64,000 bases of DNA. Origin: Cyprinodon diabolis. Lineage: Eukaryota > Chordata > Actinopteri > Cyprinodontiformes > Cyprinodontidae. The stretch lies in the NCBI GenBank assembly GCA_030533445.1, contig CM060081.1, forward strand, positions 34,174,111-34,238,110. Reading direction: 5' to 3'. A program made the translations under genes and the position numbers. Shown in pieces: positions 1-11,969 of this stretch; position 1 is the first letter of the stretch; each line of letters starts with the position of its first letter. The notes under the pieces were generated by a model that was given only the letters and a program-made list of their open reading frames with translations, did not search any database and was not told the DNA's origin.

Positions 1-236
1 GTGTTAACATGAGGTTATATGTGACTGCTGACCAGCTTTTCACAATTTCTCTGGTATTTCCAATTCTTTGAGGCCAGAAAGTCTCTTAATCATAACCCTT
101 TATTCCTACTTAAGTTTGGTCACACCGAAATAATAGAATTCCAATTCAGAAACAAAAAATATATACAGTATGTACTTAGAAGGTCATTCCAATAAAGCTG
201 CTGCAGCTACAGGAAGGATCTCTGGGCTAGGGTGAG

Positions 237-712
237 TGTTAGGATTCCAGTTTGTGTGTGTGGGTTGTTTTTGTGTTTTTTCTTCTCTTCACCACCAGAT
301 GGTGCCCTGTTCTCGTTGGGCCTCCTTACACACCTGCGGCTCGTTGGGTCTTTACCAGAGGAGTATTTGAGCAGCGGGCTGTCACTACCTTGACGCCAGA
401 GTGTTTGCCAGTATTGGGTACTCTAGCCATACTGAGATTAGCAGAGTCTAACCTTGGTCTTGTCTCTCTGAGTCTAAACTTGTTTTTGTATTTGTTCTTT
501 GGCAGGAAGCCTTCCTGAAACACTGGATAAGCCTGGACCTTCTACCCCCCTGGAAGGATTATCTGAGTCACACTGAGCAAGGGGAAACCTCCACATGATC
601 CGTTCAAGTCCACTTCTGGAAAACCTAGTGACAGTCCGCTCCTTTACTCCTCTGGGTCTAACATTAGTCTGCCTGTCCGCTCTCCAACGAGTTCATTGTT
701 CTCTGGATTAAA
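237..712 (+). mobile_element. Truncated Gypsy-type LTR (copy A)
   Basis: The segment opens with TGTTAGGATTCCAG and runs closely parallel to the LTR-like segments at 11970-12600 and 36157-36898. All three share the CACCAGGTGGTGCCC-type block, the 'cacctgcggctcgttgg' block and the 'cagagtgtttgccag' block. Similarity fades near 712, before the polyadenylation-signal and TGACA end seen in the other two. It is therefore a partial LTR lacking its 3' part, and no target duplication is visible. The ORF running through 252-518 is fortuitous. Confidence 0.6.
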
Positions 713-1326
713 AATGCAGTTCTAGAGGCAAATATGGTACAACGGTTATTGGTTTGTCATGAGATCTTATAACAGCTGAAGTAGATGAGTGTCACCCAAG
801 ACAGAAAACTGACAGAAATAGTGATATTAGATTTATTTAAATGTACATTATGTTTTTATTATTACATTATTTTTTTCTGAGGATCTAGAGCTTGATCAGG
901 TGTATGCAGTGCAAACTAAAGGCATTTCATATTAAAAGGTTAGCTAAAAGGTAAAAACAGAATTAACCAAATAGACTTTGAATAAGACACTATTTGAATT
1001 AATAAAATAAAATCATCTTAGAAAAGTCAAAGGTGCAGAGTTTTTAGTATAATACAGGATAAAATATCCAAAGCACTGGAAAATATGGACCCTGCCTTCC
1101 AGATATATCATCTGATTGGTTCCATACAACAAAATAAAGCAGATTAAAGTCGAACCATGCATAGCATCATGTGATCTTTTAATATATATATTCTTTCACA
1201 TTAGTTAAGAGTATCTGTTGCAAAGGTACAGGCAGGGTTAATTTGTGTATAGGTTTCACATGAGGTGAGGTGACAGCTGGAGGAGGTCCTGCTGAACTTG
1301 CCGTCCCATTCTTCCATGGAGGACCT
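713..1326. other. 3' flank and 3' UTR of the NDUFA4-family gene
   Basis: AT-rich sequence directly downstream of the minus-strand stop codon at 1327. Minus-strand AATAAA signals lie at 855-860 and 832-837, which would give a 3' UTR of about 450-500 nt. No other gene or repeat is recognised here. Confidence 0.4.
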
Positions 1327-1383
1327 TTAGAAGTCAGGTCTGTCCTTCTTCAGGCTCTTGTAGTCTGTGTTGACGGTAACAAA
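1327..1383 (-). CDS. ndufa4l: NDUFA4-family gene, exon 4 (terminal)
   Basis: Follows a CCGCAG acceptor on the minus strand. It encodes 18 residues ending LKKDRPDF and then TAA. This C-terminus is near-invariant across NDUFA4 and NDUFA4L2 and is the strongest single piece of evidence for the gene. Confidence 0.9.
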   Translation of the reverse strand, partial: FVTVNTDYKSLKKDRPDF

Positions 1384-4300
1384 CTGCGGAGGGAAAGTGG
1401 AATACATTTAAATCTGCTTTGCTTAAATTAGATTTATCACGGCTGTCTTCAGATGGGTATGTTAAAAAATGAAAGGAGTTTAAAATTATACAAACACCTG
1501 CATGAATATAATTTACTAAAAGTTAGGGGGGTAATTTTTCTCTCTTATATTCTTATTCTCTAATGCCTTATAGCCAACAGTTCGGATGGATTATAGTCAC
1601 TGTGTGGTTGCATAAATCAAAGGTAAGTACCTACCTGAAAAGGCTGTTCATTTTTATTGCACTGATTGTTATATTTTTTTAACATTTACTTTTGATAACC
1701 ATTTCAACCATTGAAATCTTCTCTTTCTTCGCTCCTCGTTATGGTTATTGTTTGGACGGTAGTGGAATTTCGATGTGAGACCTTTGGCCTGCTGGTGAGA
1801 ATTAAACATGTTTTGTCGTGACCTTTTGTCTGCAGAAACTTTTATTCCTTGGATTTAAACCCCAGCCTTAAAAAAAAACTCAGAAAAGTTATCTCCTCTC
1901 CAAAGTCATCCTGTCTAGATCCATACAGATTCCAAATTGTTGTTCTATACGTTTTACTTTGAGTACAGTACATAGTTTTAATATGACCATTTGCTTTTCT
2001 GGTTTTTACCTTTCCTGGGAAGAATAAACATTACAGCTTCAACTTTTACATTTTTTTCATTTTAACACAACAGAATTCAGTGTATTTGGCGGGATTTTGA
2101 AGTGTAAATAAACCTTTGTCAAGGTTGGGTTTGGTTTGTATGACCCAAATGCAGAGGCAGAGAGGCTGAGGAGATTTCTAGGAGTTTTAATGTTGCAAAA
2201 ACAGTAAAAAAAGGCAGGAATCCAAAAATCCAACTAGAGCCAGGGAGAGACGAGGTAGGTGGACAACAGCATGGGAGGACAGCAAAGACAAGGAATCAAC
2301 AAAGAGTGAGAGCAGAGGGAGAACATATATAGCTGACAGAGACAAAGGGAGGGCTAATGAGCTGACAAGGAGCAGGTGTGAGAGGAGACAACAAGGGAGC
2401 CAAGGGGAAAGGAACACACACACACAAGAGGACAACAGAAAAACATGAGAACTAATATAAATCTAGAAATTACAACAAAAAAGGAATTAAACCAATAAAA
2501 CTAGGAAACATAGAGCAAAGTAAAGCACAATAGAAACAAGACCATGACAACCTTATAATGGTTTTATTTTTGCACTGACTTTCTTCATTCTCTCTCTTGA
2601 ATACAATCCTGATTCTTATAGCTCACCAATCCCTCTTCACACTGAACCAGATTCTGCTGGAGGTTGCTTCCCGTGTAAATTGCGGTTTTTCCTTCTGCTG
2701 TCACTACATGCCTTCTAATTCACCTCTGTATGATTGGTTTCAATTCATGTATATATTTTCACTGGAAAATGTTCAAACTAAACTTAATTTTCTTGCTCCG
2801 TCAGTTACGGTGCACAGACATGTCTTGGCAGGTTTGTTATGTTACTGTTTCCATTTTCCAATGATGGTTTGAAGACAGCTCTGTAAGAGGTTTAAAGCCT
2901 TGCTTGACATTTCTTCATCACTGCAACTTTACTTCCAGTACTTAATTTACTCATTACTTTACAGTAATGAGTAAATTCCTAATGAATATTTTCTGTTGGA
3001 ACTTCCCAAAAAAGTGATAAGGTTTAGGGGTACAAATACTTTTCTAATTTAGTTTCCAGTTTCCTGAAGTATATCTTTGAACAAAGCTAAGAATAATCTG
3101 GAATCAGCCATAATCATCATTTGATATTTTGCTAACACTTATTTGACTCTAAAAAAAAAAAAAGGTTATGATAAATGTTAGATTTTTTTTGACCCAGAGA
3201 AGCATTTGGTATATATATGTTTTCTTGGAGACATTATGTGAGCAGGAAAGTGGCTTTGTGTGAGGGGAATTGTCACCTTGTACTGATAGGTCGGATCGAG
3301 CTTGTTCCAGGGCTCAGGGTTACTCTTTTTGTCCCAGAAACTGCAAATGTAAGAGATTCACAGAGAAAGAAAAAGAGAGAGCCAAATAAAAATGTGAGAA
3401 TTGAGCATGAGAAAGAGAGAAAAAAAAGACTGTGTACAGGGTAAATAAGGAGGACAAGATTATGAGGATTTCGGATTATGTAACAAATTATGAAGAAGAA
3501 AAGAGGAGCAGAAGGACGGAAGTGAAATGAGACTCAAAACTGAAAGGAGACAGAAGTCAGGAGGGGAAAAAAGTGATTATGAGATGAAGTCAGCTCTGTG
3601 AATTGGCAGTTCTTTCCCTGTTCATTAACCAAAATCTGGATTTCACAGCACTCCAGAGCGAGTCCATTCCTCTACTTCCCCCTCCACAAGCACATTATGC
3701 TGCCAAACTACAAACAAACTGGGATGACAGCAGGAGCGTGTCTGTCCTCCTGTGTGTCCATTACAACAAACACTGGGAAGCCTCAGAGGGAGGAAGCAAC
3801 TGACCACAGCACTCATCACTAGCTGGTGATGAGGTCAGGCTTTACGGCTGACCCCCAGAACAAGAGGTTCTGTGTGTTCTGAAATGGAACGTGATCCATC
3901 TACATTTACTCTACGTGAGTGGTCACAGGGTTTGCTGTGATTGGTGTGGCTCAGCACACAAAATCTAAGGATTTTCTTTTTCTTTTCTATCTCTACAACT
4001 GGTTTATCTCTTTCTTTTTAAAGAGTTTGGGATCTCTTCTGTGTAACGATTCATATAAGGCATATATTACCCTAAAAGATTAAATTAGACTTCTATCAAA
4101 AAACACAATAGTGTTTTATGCAAACACATATTTAAATCTTTAAAACGTTATCTTTGCTGTGGATGGATATGTCAAGAGTGGCTGCTGTTCACCTAGAGAC
4201 CTTCCTGTGTCAATCAACATTATGTCTACCAAATAGAAGAGTAAAGCAGTGAAAATGCTGTTTAATAACAACGACTATATTTTTAAAACAGCTCTACTCT

Positions 4301-7300
4301 AATTTTTACATTTTGTTCCATTCTGAGTATTTATTTCCCCCCGGAAAGGTATTATTAAGGCATTGCCTCCAAGCAATGATGTCACAATAATTGATTTCTT
4401 CAAAAAAAGAAAGTAAAAACATTTCCAGTGAAAGCATGACTTCATAGATCCTAATTAATAACGCTTAGACATTTTAAACATGTTAATTATAAGATTTTTC
4501 ACATTTTGCAATCCAAATGTTCCATGTGCAAAATATGTTTTTAAATGTGCATATTTCACATGTGAAGCTGGAAAGACAGCCATACTTAAATTGTATTTAT
4601 TATTATTATTTATTTATTTTGTGGGGATTAAAAAGGTTTTCAAAAAACAGGTCTGATAATGTGTAAAATATGAGTCGCTAAATGTGAGTCGCTACATAAA
4701 ACATTTTTTTTCCCAAGCTTCCAATACTTAATCCATACACAAATGAAAAGACAATGGAACAGCACCATGTACTTTGAATTATTTGTGTGTGTTGACATGT
4801 CTCATAATGAGTAGGAAGTAAAAGAAAAAAAACATGTTTTATTTTATTTTGCTAAAAAAACAAAAACAAATGCACACCTGCATTCATTATAGTATAAAAA
4901 TAGGCGGACAATTGAAAAAATATGTTAAAATGAATTAAATGTATGTGATATCCCTCCACTTCCCTCCACGTAGACAGAATTTGCAGCTCATTGTAATTTA
5001 TGAGCTTAGCTCTGAGTCTCTGTTTTGTAGAAGATGATTTTTAAGTTTTTCTTTTTCTTTTTTTAATGACTGCCGACATTTTTTTCCTGGATTCTGCTAA
5101 CATGATCAGAATTGACCTTCCCTGTTAGATAAAGTTGAGTCCTGGTCCGTTTGCTACTTCATATCACTATGCAGAACATTACCGCCCTCATGCTTCCGAG
5201 TTGTCAAATTTGTTGTTCTATTAAATGTAATTTTTTTACCCTTTAGTCAGCATAATGTTTGATAATGGTGGCCAAAGAGCTCCATAATGTCCTTCTTACC
5301 GACCCAGATGTTGCTGTGCACACTTCCCCACCTTTTATCCAAAACATGTTGGTCAGCTTTCCCTCTTCTGATTATTTTATGGTGTCTGTCTGTTTCATAG
5401 CTGCAGGGAGAAACAGTGCAGTGCAGCACCTTTTGTCAGCTAAACCCTCATTGATTGGCTCTGCAACTATGAGGCAAAGATTTTAACAATATTACAAATA
5501 CATAGTTTGGCTCTTGTTGTCATATCACCTGTTTCTGAACACAATAGAATACAAACAATACTACTTATTGGCACCTCTGGCAAAATAGTTAAAAAGAAAA
5601 GTAAAAGAGATTAATTCACACTTAGATTGTAACACCCTAATCTCAAAATGAAGGTTTTAGTAGAATATAAAATATGGATAAATTTATTAACTGACGTAAA
5701 AGCACCTTTCTATACAGCTATCTAGCTATCTGTCACTATATGAAAGAAGTATGAACAAAGGTAATCTATTGAAATGTATATATACTTTTTGAACATTTAA
5801 ACAAGTTTTTTTTACAGGCTCTTAGAGCTTGAAAAGGTTATCCATGACTTTTTGTTTTTTCTTGGGATTTAAATAACATGACATCATTTTATTTTTCTTA
5901 GTAGCTCTTTAAATGGCAACAAAAGAAGGGATCATGCCATTTAAGTAAGATGTCTGTGGACATGAGATAAGTAAATACGTTTTTAATGGATGTAAAATGT
6001 GAAAATTCCAAGACTCTCTTTTAGAGACCTGCTGCAAAGTTTGTCATCTTTGAGTCAAAAGGTCATTAAAAAAACACTGAACAGTGCTGTAGGTTATTTA
6101 AACATTGTACCATGTGGGTCTATCGCATAAAAACAAAACACTTTCTAATAACTAAAAGTTCATGGTTATAATGTAACAGCTGAAGAAACACAAACATTTC
6201 ATAGGATCATACTCTGTGCAAAAAAAAACAAGATAAAACAGCAGATGCAATATTATTAGACTGGGCAGTCTTACGTGACATGCGGCCCTCTTGCCAGTCG
6301 GATCAGGTAGAGCATGGCCCCTGAGAATCCCAGAGTCATGAAGAAAAACTGAGGGATTAACTAGAGACAGGAAAGGAAGAATAAATTAGCCCTAAACCTC
6401 GATGATACAACATAAGAACTTCACATCATATGAAGCCGTTGGCTATGAAACCAACATGCATCTGTGCGGAAACACACCGACACAAAGATGCAGGTAGTTA
6501 TTATCATTCTCCTTTCACCTCTCTGTGTCCTTTTGCATATGCATGAAACTCAGGCCATGTGTGAGGTTGTTCACTGTCAACATGGGTTGAACCGACAAGG
6601 ACACAAAGGAAGCAAAAGCCATCATCTGCATGTGTGGGTGTGTGTTTGCAGCAGATTTTCTCTAACAGTATACCTGTCAGACTGAGAAACACACATACAC
6701 ACACAAACCACACTTCTTTCCAAAAAATGGCATATTAAAGCACGTGCTGCTGCTTAATATTTGTGCAGAGGTTCTAACTGCTGACACAGATAGGAATTAA
6801 AGTAAAAAAAAAAGTATTTTAAGGGGACGGGGGATTATGTGATTTGTCATCTTAAACACCTCAGCTTTGGTGAGAGAAACCATAAACCTCATTGCATCTA
6901 TTTGTCAACACTTTCCTGAGTGGTTCTGTGCACGAGTCGGATGGGAGAGTCACTCCCTTGGCGAACAGCTGTTTGCAGCTCAGACAGATCTAGTCGAGCT
7001 GTAGAGAGCTGACAGTTTGATCAGGTTGAACTGAAGGATGTCTCTATTCAGCTGCATCCAGACATCTGTCTCCCACAAATTGCACTGCCACTTGCTTTAC
7101 CTCATTAAGAGGATGTCTAATGACAAAACTTTATTTTTTTCCCCTCGAAATTTTAAGTTCTGGTTAATAGCTATGGCAGCATTGCCTCTGTTAAACCCCC
7201 AGAATCCCAGAGGATTGCTAGAAGACATACAAGTGGAAAAGTGGGAACATGTTACACAAACATAAGTTAGTAACAACAGGTCGTGTTATTTAACCTCTAT

Positions 7301-9888
7301 TTCCCAATTACGGGAATAAAGGAAATTATTATAGCATGTTCCCTTTAATGCAGTGTATTTAAAACCAGATGCAAATGCATATTTTTGTGAAAATATTTGA
7401 TATTTCATTAGATACTTTTTTCATGCAGTAATTTTATAGAGAAGATTGACAGAGGAGGACATTGAAACCTTTCCCTGAGCCCCACACTCATATCTGTAGG
7501 GCTAAGGTTGAAATACCCTATATTAAAAAGATTTCTTTTGCTCACCTGAGTATTATACCACTCTTAATCCATTGGGTTTAACATGGTGTTGACACACCGT
7601 TTTCAAGTAATAACAACCTTAAGTCTTTTAGGAATTATTTTACCGAGGTTTAGGATTTATTTTTTTTTATAAACATTTTTGTCCATTTCTTCCAGAGGAG
7701 CATTTATGAAGTCAGACACTGATGTTGGAGAAGGACAAAATTAAAGTTTCTGGTTTAATATATCCTAGAGGTGTTCTGTTGTAGTAAGGTTAGGATTATC
7801 TTCAGGGTTGCTGAACTTATTCCCAGCAAAACTTTAAAAAAAAAGAAAAAAAAAAAGCAGTTGTTGGAAAATCTGGATTTATCCCAATTACCGGGGGATT
7901 CATCAGAATTATACGTTTTAGCTTCTCAGCAATCCATTATCAGTGTTAATGTATCCCTTTATCATAAAAGTCAATCAGTTTTCAGTTTGACAGTCATCTA
8001 CTAAAAATCCAAGGGGGTCATCTGAAAATGTTACTGTACATTTTAGATGACCGTGTTTGCAAGAATCTTTACTGTAATTCTGTGCAGATCTGTTATGTGC
8101 ACTCAATTTCTACATCAGAGGTTCTCTTAGTAGTGCTTATTGTAATGTCTGTAGGTTTCTCAGTGCAATTCTGCCTGAGGAAACCAAAGGCTGTGCACAT
8201 TGGTTGGTGATTCATCCAAACACAATTTAGGAGGAAATATCTTAATTAAATTTATATGACAATTCAATCGATTTGAAACAGAGAGACTAGTTAAAAGTTT
8301 TCCACAGAAACCCTTATTCAAATCAAGTCATTGAGTTTCCAGCATTCGGTCCTCCTGAATCATATGTATTTATATCATCTTTCTGTCTGTCCATCCATCT
8401 ATTTGCACTTTTTTCTATCCTTTCCTCAGTCCATCCATTTGTCTTTCTCTTTTCATTTGTCCATCTGCCATCCATCTATTATTTTGCCAACTGATTTATG
8501 TTCTGTGATCCATAATCTGTCCATAATCCATCCATCTCCTTACAGCTGCTGTTTTTGTATGTTCCATACTTAGTCCCTTCCCTCAGTAAAAGTATCTACA
8601 GAAATTTCCTGTTGAACCTTATGCTACAAAATGTGCTTTATTTCAGTTATAGCTAAGATAATACACCTCAAACTGTGACTGAAAAAATAAAAATGAAGAA
8701 ATTTGAGTGAAGAAAAGTGCTATTTTGACTTTTGAAGCTGTACGGGGAACCCTATATGTGGTACAGAATCTCTACAGACTTTATGACCTTGGAAATTGGT
8801 TCATAGAAAGCACACACACTGTGGGCTGAGTGCAGAGGCATCAGCTCTGTCATCGCTAGAGTAAACACAAGCAGCAACACTCACACATATACACATAGAA
8901 GCAGGTCAGCTTTGATCTGACACACGCACACAAACATGGAGCAAATAATGAAGACATGCTTGTGTATAGGAGGCCGTCTACTACATGCTGCTCATATCTT
9001 CCCACTGAGCCACACAACTGAGCAGTTCACCTTTCACCATCCAGGCTGACCAATATAGGAAGTGTTTTATACTCGCAGGGGTTCGATACTGTTGCTGCCC
9101 TTATTACTTTTCTGGTGCGCTGCCAAGCCTGCCCTGTCAGTCCATGAATTTGGGTCACCCTCAGTACAGCTGTAAGGCAACAGAGGAGAAAAACAAGCAC
9201 ACACACAGCTTGTGTCATCCTTTCTTCCATTTATTTTTTAAGATAGTAAAGCAAATTAAGAAGGCAGGGAAATGATGTGCCGCCACAGTGCCTGTTTCAA
9301 GCATTTCACTTTATTTAAGAACTTGCATTCAAGGTTCTTCTTTTAAGTTTTCTGTGCATTTCGAGCTTTCAGCTGAACAGTTCACCCTTTTCTCTGTGTT
9401 ATTTCTGTTGTGGATTTATTTTTGCATAAATTACTTAGTAATAGAAGCTGTCATCGCAAAAAAGGGGGGGTATTGTTTCTATTGAAACAGCAGTGGCTCC
9501 TTTTTATGGTAGTTTTTTGGTCATTTTGCATCATATTTTCATTTTATTTAAAAGATTTTATATAAACATGCAAAACAATCTTTATATGGCTTTGTTAGCC
9601 CCCTTTTCCCATGCACAACCTTTAAGAATGCTTTCAAAGTTACTTAAATAAATTATTGGCTTTATTCCAATTTAACAAATGTTCAGTTTATACTGCATGT
9701 CTATGTATAAATCAAGTAGTTTTAAAGATCGTAAAGTCCTTACAATTTTCTCTTGACTCATAACTACATAATTTAACAAGGAAGGAATAATAATTAATGT
9801 CTTTTAAATAATTAGCACTCAACAAACAACAAGCAATCCAACCTACCCCTGGATGTTTCTTCGCATGCTGAATCATGTGTTTAATCAT
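1327..9888 (-). CDS. ndufa4l: NDUFA4/COXFA4-family mitochondrial protein, four exons, 82 aa
   Basis: Spliced reading (exons 9888-9847, 6360-6275, 3340-3277, 1383-1327) gives one open frame of 82 codons plus TAA; NDUFA4 proteins are about 81-87 residues. All introns obey GT-AG, with phases 0, 2 and 0. Residues 1-14 end in the family's KKHPG motif. Residues 15-38 form one hydrophobic membrane helix starting LIP. Then come FWDKKSNPEPWNKLDP and the hallmark C-terminus LKKDRPDF. NDUFA4 is a small single-pass inner-membrane protein now assigned to cytochrome c oxidase; NDUFA4L2 is its hypoxia-linked paralogue. The one-residue-longer WDKKSNPEPW segment matches NDUFA4L2 spacing, while the helix (LIPQFFFMTLGF) fits neither human paralogue closely. 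The family is certain from motifs, but which paralogue is not; the symbol is provisional. Each exon is too short for ORF-based detection. Introns 3 and 1 carry transposon fragments. Confidence 0.88.
2117..2549 (-). mobile_element. Solo LTR, Gypsy-type, in intron 3 of the NDUFA4-family gene
   Basis: The segment begins TGTCAAGG and ends CATGACA, and is flanked by a perfect 5-bp duplication ACCTT (2112-2116 and 2550-2554). Read on the minus strand it ends with an ATTAAA-like signal followed by CTGCATTTGGGTC, a U5-like block shared in form with the solo LTRs at 11970 and 36157. No internal coding region remains, so it is a recombination-derived solo LTR. It has the same transcriptional orientation as the host gene. 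Confidence 0.7.
2596..2872 (-). repeat. Diverged copy of interspersed repeat family A
   Basis: The block 'gaaccagattctgctggagg' followed by 'tttttccttctgctgtcactacatgc' is the reverse complement of blocks in the copies at 32846-33170 and 63183-63520. This copy is old and partial. It lies in intron 3 of the NDUFA4-family gene. Confidence 0.45.
3277..3340 (-). CDS. ndufa4l: NDUFA4-family gene, exon 3
   Basis: Acceptor TTTGCAG precedes the exon and donor GTGACA follows it. The first base completes a Thr codon split with exon 2, and 21 codons follow, including WDKK and NPEPWNKLDP. The NPEPW motif is diagnostic of the NDUFA4 family. The donor lacks the usual A/G-rich +3 to +5 consensus and is the weakest of the three. 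Confidence 0.9.
3341..6274. other. Intron 2 of the NDUFA4-family gene
   Basis: About 2.9 kb of AT-rich intron with homopolymer runs and a short (ATT)n tract near 4599. I recognise no transposon with defined ends and no additional exon. Confidence 0.5.
6275..6360 (-). CDS. ndufa4l: NDUFA4-family gene, exon 2 (membrane helix)
   Basis: Acceptor CTCTAG precedes it and donor GTAAGA follows. It encodes 28 residues plus two bases of a Thr codon. It starts LIPQFFFMT and holds the only hydrophobic helix, followed by the RLARGPHV segment that leads into the conserved WD of exon 3. Confidence 0.88.
7560..7880 (-). mobile_element. Decayed Tc1-like transposase fragment
   Basis: The plus-strand text 'ttcttccagaggagcatttatgaagtcagacactgatgttgg', and 'tcctagaggtgttctg' downstream, resemble the reverse complement of a common teleost Tc1-type transposase 3' region. 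It is too eroded to give a frame or ends. The assignment rests on remembered sequence. Confidence 0.35.
8385..8540. repeat. Degenerate CCATC/CCATCTAT simple-repeat tract
   Basis: Repeated CCATCCAT and ATCCATCT words interrupted by other sequence. It looks like an old tetranucleotide microsatellite. The ORF through it is a by-product of the repeat. Confidence 0.5.
9847..9888 (-). CDS. ndufa4l: NDUFA4-family gene, exon 1 (start)
   Basis: The ATG at 9888-9886 begins 14 codons ending AAGAAACATCCAGGG, followed by donor GTAGGT. The peptide MIKHMIQHAKKHPG has exactly the length and ending of NDUFA4 exon 1, which supports this ATG over the internal Met5. Phase-0 joining to LIP in exon 2 restores the family's HPG-LIP junction. 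Confidence 0.85.
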
Positions 9889-10634
9889 CTTTATTATTCC
9901 TCTGAAAATGAGTCCACCTTAATAAAAACTAAACCACATAAAAACAGGGACCAGTCACCAACTGATGACTATATCCATGTGAGATAATGTCTCTGTGCGG
10001 ATTTATTGAAAGAGCTTTTTTTTTTTTTCTTTGTTGGCTGACGTACAGTTTGTCCCCCAGAGCAACAAGACCTGTTGCCAGTCTCCCGTTCTGCCTCCCT
10101 CCCACTGCACAAGAGAGAGGGTCAAAGGCTAGAGAGACAGAGGCAGAGACGTAAGTCGTAATCCTCATAATCACATCTGTTCATAGCGCTGAATGTTTCC
10201 ACTGAGGCTCACCCAGGGATCTGTGTCCTAAACTGCTTTGCCGTTCAGCAGTATACCTGCTGGGACTAAAGCTACAGTGCAGAACAGTTTGTTATTGTCA
10301 ACGGGTCACTTTTTAAAAGTTTAAATCCTGCTTAAACCTCTGAAATGATCCCTTTCTGAGATGTTGGATGCTGCTTTTTTTTTCAGTTTGTTTCGCTAAG
10401 AATGAGAATTGATAGCAACAGAGAGCTTGTCCCCTGGGTGCAGACTATGATAATGGCAATTGATTAGTCAATGATGCTGCACTTGCAGACTATAAAGGTT
10501 CCCTTACATCCCTCTACAATCTAATGAACCTAATGCAATTAATACTTTAATGCTATGCTGGGGAAATTGCACAAACTATTGCTATTCTTTACTTAAGGTA
10601 ACTGCTGCTGTTACATCGTTTATCATACTTAAGG
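9889..10634. promoter_or_regulatory. Upstream region of the NDUFA4-family gene
   Basis: Immediate 5' flank of the minus-strand gene. No clear TATA box or CpG island is seen. A GGGTCAAAGGCTA word near 10118-10130 resembles a DR1 nuclear-receptor site with mismatches. A non-coding 5' exon could lie here but cannot be placed. Confidence 0.25.
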
Positions 10635-10671
10635 GATGATGTGAGACAACTTTACGTTGTCTCACTTCATC
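10635..10671. repeat. Short near-perfect hairpin
   Basis: Arms GATGATGTGAGACAAC (10635-10650) and its complement (10656-10671) pair at 15 of 16 positions around a 5-nt loop TTTAC. No T-run or gene context explains it. Confidence 0.6.
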
Positions 10672-10799
10672 ATGATTTTTCTTACCCTTAAACGTAATTT
10701 ATTTGGATATAATGTGACACAAAAAAGTAAAATGGTTTATAAGAGTGAATAAGCCTAAAGTCTCAAGGTAACTTTGGTCCAACTGACAGCAGGTTTCTT

Positions 10800-11150
10800 T
10801 GGTGTGAAAGTCGGTTATGAGTGAGGCTGTGGAGATCCACAGCAAAGATCAATACATTTATCAACAGCAAAACTATTAGTTGAACCTTTGCAGAAAGAAA
10901 GCCATAAAAAGTTTCTCACAAGAAATGTGGTGAACAAAGCGAACATGTTAAAGAAGTTTCTCTGATCAGATGTAACCACAAGTGAGCAGTTTGACCTATA
11001 TGAAAAATGTATGTGTGGAGGAAAATTACAAGTGCATATCAATGTGAATACACAGTCCCTGGTGAAAAAACATGGTGGTAGCAGCATAATGTTGTGCAGA
11101 TACTTTTCCTTGGAATTGACTGGGATGGTGATCAGATGATAGGATTATAT
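10800..11150 (+). mobile_element. Decayed Tc1-like transposase fragment
   Basis: Frame-shifting translation shows Tc1-like pieces in order: a WSD-like segment near 10965, YVWRK near 11015, and KHGGSSIML near 11065-11100. Multiple stops and shifts make it inactive, and no terminal repeats are seen. Confidence 0.5.
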
Positions 11151-11969
11151 AGGGAGCTAAATATAGGCCACTCCAGCAAGAAATCCTGTTAGAGACTACA
11201 AAAGTCTTTCCCTTAGCACCTAGCAGTACAGCGACCCTAAACCTACAACTAGGATGAGGTTAGAATGTAGAATTTTGATGCATTTTATTGGCACATTTTA
11301 TATACCCTGGATTTATTTGCAAAGATAAAGAAGCATACAAATAAGTCAGGGAAATTAAAAGTCAGGGACAAAAGCATTAAGAGATAAAATATTCTTAATA
11401 AACAAATCCAAAACTAAATCAAAGTCTAAAAGAAAATAATATTTTATTTTAAACAGTCTGAGAATCAGAATATAAAAGAAAACCGCCCAAACTAAACAAT
11501 AAACTTATTAAACAGTTCCCTCTACAACTGAGAGCCGACAAGAAGACCAAAGCCACCAAATAAAGAAACAGTCTGTTTCTTTGCACAGCTTTCCTCTGTG
11601 TGGAGTAGGGTGGAGGCAGCCATACAACTTTATTATCTGCAGGATCTGCAGGAGGTAAAGGGCCTACAGAAAACCAAAGTCCCAGCCAAACCGTCCATGC
11701 ACTTCTGAGTGTAACAAATCTACAGTACGTGAAAGGACTTGAACATTTCTGTTCTGTCCATATCTAAAGCAGATATTTTTTATAAAAGTATTTTGTAAAG
11801 AATAATGGCCAAAAACCAAAGACACATTCCCCACAAAAACTGAGCTGCAATTGTGATAAAAGATGTAAAATTGGTTATGCATATATAAGCAGAGAGGAAC
11901 TGTTTAGAACTGCCAGATAACACTAATAACAACACCATGTGGTGTAAAAGTTATAAAGAATAATGAAAG
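11151..11969. other. Intergenic stretch, nothing recognised
   Basis: AT-rich sequence with several A-rich words. No exon, repeat with defined ends or regulatory motif is supported. A GAAAG at its end (11965-11969) is the left target duplication of the next LTR. Confidence 0.4.

Larger units (their letters stand above)
6361..9846. other. Intron 1 of the NDUFA4-family gene
   Basis: About 3.5 kb. Apart from the Tc1 remnant (7560-7880) and the CCATC-rich tract (8385-8540) listed separately, I see CA/TG-rich stretches near 6590-6710 and 8810-8940 and no recognisable exon. Confidence 0.45.

Noticed and set aside
9027..9230. Minus-strand ORF with hydrophobic stretch inside NDUFA4-family intron 1
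   Set aside because: Not needed by the reconstructed protein; the stretch derives from CA-rich sequence.
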